Source: an uncultured Atopostipes sp. (lineage in GTDB: Bacteria > Bacillota > Bacilli > Lactobacillales > Carnobacteriaceae_A). Taken from it: DNA of 32,674 bases. Made by a program: the position numbers and the translations under genes. The stretch spans positions 1 to 32,674 of the forward strand of contig CAJUOQ010000026.1 of NCBI GenBank assembly GCA_910588235.1, written 5' to 3'. The notes beneath the pieces were generated by a model. That model worked only from the letters and a program-made list of their open reading frames with translations. It was not told the origin of the DNA and made no database searches. Positions within the stretch are counted from its first letter, which is position 1. Every line of letters starts with the position of its first letter. This document shows positions 30,737-32,674 of the stretch, piece by piece.

Positions 30737-31398
30737 GGGGAATTCTCCTTTCTAACGAGTTCGATATGCTTATCCACATACGGTCTTAACTCCAGATGAT
30801 CGTGAGTAACCATCAAAATGCCTTTATTGTGGACTTCTGTATTATGTTTTAATAGTTCATAAAATGCTTTACGAGAGTCACTATCCATACCGACAGTCGG
30901 CTCATCTAACACAAATAAATCAGGGTCCATCGCAAAAACTCTTGCTAATGAAATTCGTTGTTTTTGCCCGCCACTCAACTCACCAATCTTTTTATGACGC
31001 GCATCCCACATGCCCACAGAATCTAAAGAACGCTTAACATGTTCTTTATCTTTTTTGTCTAGTTTTTTAAACCAACGATTCTGCGGATAACGTCCCGATT
31101 CAACCAGTTCTAAAACCGTACTCGGAAAACCGATATTAAAAGAAGAAACTTGTTGCGGCACATAGCCTACCTTTAAATCTTCTCCTTTAATATTTTTCGA
31201 AGCAATATTCACTTCCCCGGTTGATGGATCTAATAATCCTAAAATGTTTCGGAGCAAAGTTGTTTTAGCCGCTCCGTTCTCCCCTGTCAACATCACAAAC
31301 TCGCCTGCGTCAACAGTAAAGGTAATGTCTGTCAGAATGGGCTCTTCTTCATATTTAAAAGATAAATCATTGACTTCAATATAAGGTTGTTGTTGCAA
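30709..31398 (-). CDS. adcC: Zinc ABC transporter ATPase (ZnuC/AdcC type)
   Basis: This ATPase of about 229 residues has Walker A GENGAAKTT, in which the family's usual GxSGxGKST reads Ala-Ala-Lys. It also has the Q-loop in VGYVPQQ, signature LSGGQKQRISLARVFA, Walker B LFVLDEPTVGMD and H-loop MVTHDHLELRPY. The start is unsure: a GTG at 31413 opens the frame without a binding site, while a TTG at 31398 has GAGGG 8 bases upstream and is preferred. The C-terminus overlaps the permease. It is separated from the binding-protein gene by a terminator-like hairpin, so it may be transcribed at a lower level. Confidence 0.92.
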   Translation of the reverse strand: MQQQPYIEVNDLSFKYEEEPILTDITFTVDAGEFVMLTGENGAAKTTLLRNILGLLDPSTGEVNIASKNIKGEDLKVGYVPQQVSSFNIGFPSTVLELVESGRYPQNRWFKKLDKKDKEHVKRSLDSVGMWDARHKKIGELSGGQKQRISLARVFAMDPDLFVLDEPTVGMDSDSRKAFYELLKHNTEVHNKGILMVTHDHLELRPYVDKHIELVRKENSPWRCFSMDS

Positions 31399-31449
31399 TT
31401 CTCCATCCCTCACTTTTTATTATTCAGTCTAAAAAATAAATCGTTACAA

Positions 31450-31484
31450 GAAAAATCAACAGACATGAAGTCATTCCATGTCTG
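31450..31484 (-). terminator. Intra-operon terminator between zinc binding protein and ATPase
   Basis: A perfect 8-base stem CAGACATG (31460-31467 with 31477-31484) has a 9-base loop and is followed on the minus strand by TTGATTTTTC. It lies 16 bases after the binding-protein stop and probably lowers downstream expression. An AAATCGTTACAA half Zur box lies at 31438-31449. Confidence 0.6.
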
Positions 31485-31499
31485 CAAGATCTTTTAATC

Positions 31500-32471
31500 T
31501 TAATGAATCGATTTTTGTAATTCTTCTAAGTTCTGTTCCATCATTTCAATATAAGAATCTTCTGCCAAATCACTATCCACTGGTTTATTTTCTAAGTCAT
31601 ATAAGACACCAATTTCAGTTCCGGTCTCTTGCGCGATTGTTTCAGCGATCGCTGAGTTTTCTCCACTTTGATAGTAAACGACAGGAACTTCTTCCTCTTT
31701 GATAAAGTTAATAATACGAGATAATTGTTGCGGATCCGGTTCAACCTCTGTTGTTAAACCACCGACAGCTACTTGGTCTAAATGATAACGATTCGCTAAA
31801 TGACCAAAGGCTTGATGTTGCACAACAAATTCTCTGTTTTCTGCATCCACAAAAGATTCTTGATAAGCGGCATCTAACGTACTTAATTCATCCGCAAAAT
31901 CGTTTTGATTCTCTATATAATAACTTTCATTTTCCGGATCTTTCTGACTGAGTGCTTCGACAATGAATGGAAGTTGTTCTTTCACCGCTACGGGGTCCAG
32001 CCAAAAATGTGGATCAAGTCCTCCATGATCGTAATCATGGCCATCCGCTTCTTCATGCTCATGGTCGTGTTCAACGGCCTCGCCGATATCTAAATCCAGA
32101 CCTTCTGCTAATTCAATCACTTGTAGATCTTCATTTTCTACGACATTCAACAAACTCTCGGCCCAAAACTCCATTTGATCGCTACTATAAATAAAAACAT
32201 CCGCTTCGTTGACTGAAGCGACTGCTTGAGCACTCGGTTCATAATGATGCGCATCTTCATTTTCACCCACCATTAAAGAAACATCCGCACGATCGCCTGC
32301 GATTTCTTTTGTGATTTCATAAACGGGATAGATGGAAGTCATAATCTGTGTTTTTTCAGAGTCTGCAGCTGGCTCACTCACACTCTCCGCATTATTTTCT
32401 TCAGTGGAACAAGCTGTAAAAACAAATAACGCAGCCAATACAACGCCCATCACTTTTATTATTTTTCTCAT
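31500..32471 (-). CDS. adcA: Zinc-binding lipoprotein (ZnuA/AdcA type)
   Basis: This 323-residue surface lipoprotein of the cluster 9 metal-binding family has a signal peptide with FTAC (Cys21). It then shows IMTSIYPVYEITKEIAGDRA, a metal ligand in DAHHYEPSAQ and an Asp/Glu/His-rich flexible loop EHDHEHEEADGHDYDHG. After that come GLDPHFWLDPV, VVQHQAFGHLANRY and YDLE near the end. The His-rich loop is the hallmark of Zn2+ (rather than Mn2+) binding proteins. There is no C-terminal ZinT domain as in long AdcA. The start codon follows AAGGAG. First gene of the operon, driven by a promoter with a Zur box. Confidence 0.95.
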   Translation of the reverse strand: MRKIIKVMGVVLAALFVFTACSTEENNAESVSEPAADSEKTQIMTSIYPVYEITKEIAGDRADVSLMVGENEDAHHYEPSAQAVASVNEADVFIYSSDQMEFWAESLLNVVENEDLQVIELAEGLDLDIGEAVEHDHEHEEADGHDYDHGGLDPHFWLDPVAVKEQLPFIVEALSQKDPENESYYIENQNDFADELSTLDAAYQESFVDAENREFVVQHQAFGHLANRYHLDQVAVGGLTTEVEPDPQQLSRIINFIKEEEVPVVYYQSGENSAIAETIAQETGTEIGVLYDLENKPVDSDLAEDSYIEMMEQNLEELQKSIH

Positions 32472-32546
32472 GTTGCTACTCCTTTTTTGTAGAATTTATT
32501 GCAGAAAAAAGCCTCTAAATCAACTAAATCAAAAACGCACGATTAC

Positions 32547-32567
32547 AAATCGTAACAATTACGATTT
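32547..32567. promoter_or_regulatory. Zur box of the zinc uptake operon
   Basis: The 21-base dyad AAATCGTAA-C-A-ATTACGATTT differs from the Bacillus Zur consensus (TCGTAATnATTACGA core) at one core base. It lies a few bases downstream of the -10 box, covering the predicted start of transcription, where bound Zur-Zn would block initiation. The AdcR-type box (TTAACYRGTTAA) is not seen, so Zur rather than AdcR control is inferred. Confidence 0.88.
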
Positions 32568-32569
32568 AG

Positions 32570-32598
32570 ATTGTAACGAGAAACGAGTAGCTTGTCAA
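32570..32598 (-). promoter_or_regulatory. Promoter of the zinc uptake operon
   Basis: Minus-strand perfect -35 TTGACA (32593-32598), a 17-base spacer and -10 TACAAT (32570-32575). A second possible TTGACA lies farther upstream at about 32628-32633. Confidence 0.85.
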
Positions 32599-32674
32599 TC
32601 AATTTATATATGAAGTTTTAAAGGTTCTCTGTCAAATAGTGTTGATAGAATTTTTAGAGAATGCAGTTCAATAC

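Noticed and set aside
1..32674. CRISPR array, transposon, integron or phage segment
   Set aside because: No regularly spaced repeats, transposase, integrase or phage genes were seen on either strand.

Overview
The window is a low-GC Firmicutes chromosome segment. Gene content and protein style fit Lactobacillales, most like a Carnobacteriaceae-type organism. The clues are a Na+-pumping oxaloacetate decarboxylase with a detached biotin carrier, a staphylococcal-type class I aldolase, many very acidic surface proteins (a possible salt or alkaline lifestyle), and pth-mfd and purR-glmU-prs blocks without the sporulation genes found between them in Bacillus. Every long gene is intact. I saw no transposase, phage gene or CRISPR array. 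The assignment to a family is inference.

Layout. 1-132 is the promoter and boxA leader of an rRNA operon that runs leftward out of the window. 613-753 (+) is a 46-residue charged protein with its own promoter and terminator. 1115-1483 (-) is a DUF1801/frataxin-like protein. 1736-7357 (-) is the pth-mfd-yabN-rqcP housekeeping operon, preceded by a promoter and a terminator hairpin placed before the first start codon. 7651-8202 (-) is an acidic lipoprotein, 8367-8978 (-) a Nudix hydrolase and 9114-10004 (-) class I fructose-bisphosphate aldolase. 10182-14285 (-) is a CstA-family transporter with a LytS/LytR-type two-component system, a likely pyruvate uptake and sensing module. 14455-15855 (+) is a GH4 6-phospho-glycosidase with an operator-like palindrome in its promoter.

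15993-20971 is a carboxylate module: a CitMHS-family transporter (-) diverges from oadA-oadG-biotin carrier-oadB (+), with CcpA-box-like sites between them. No citrate lyase is present here. 21038-24009 (-) is a polar amino-acid ABC transporter (ATPase, binding protein, two permeases) with a structured leader. 24339-26300 (-) is an S9 peptidase, followed by prs, glmU and purR, with PurBox-like sites in the purR promoter. 29936-32471 (-) is a zinc ABC transporter whose promoter carries a near-perfect Zur box.

How it fits together. Aldolase, CstA with its sensor, the CitMHS carrier and the Oad pump converge on pyruvate, and cre-like sites suggest shared carbon control. purR, prs and glmU link PRPP, purine and UDP-GlcNAc supply; pth, mfd and rqcP are translation and repair quality-control genes. 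I did not find a clearly new biological system. The most interesting leads are regulatory: the pth leader hairpin, the amino-acid ABC leader with alternating arms, the orphan terminator near 1000, and the pyruvate/oxaloacetate gene set.
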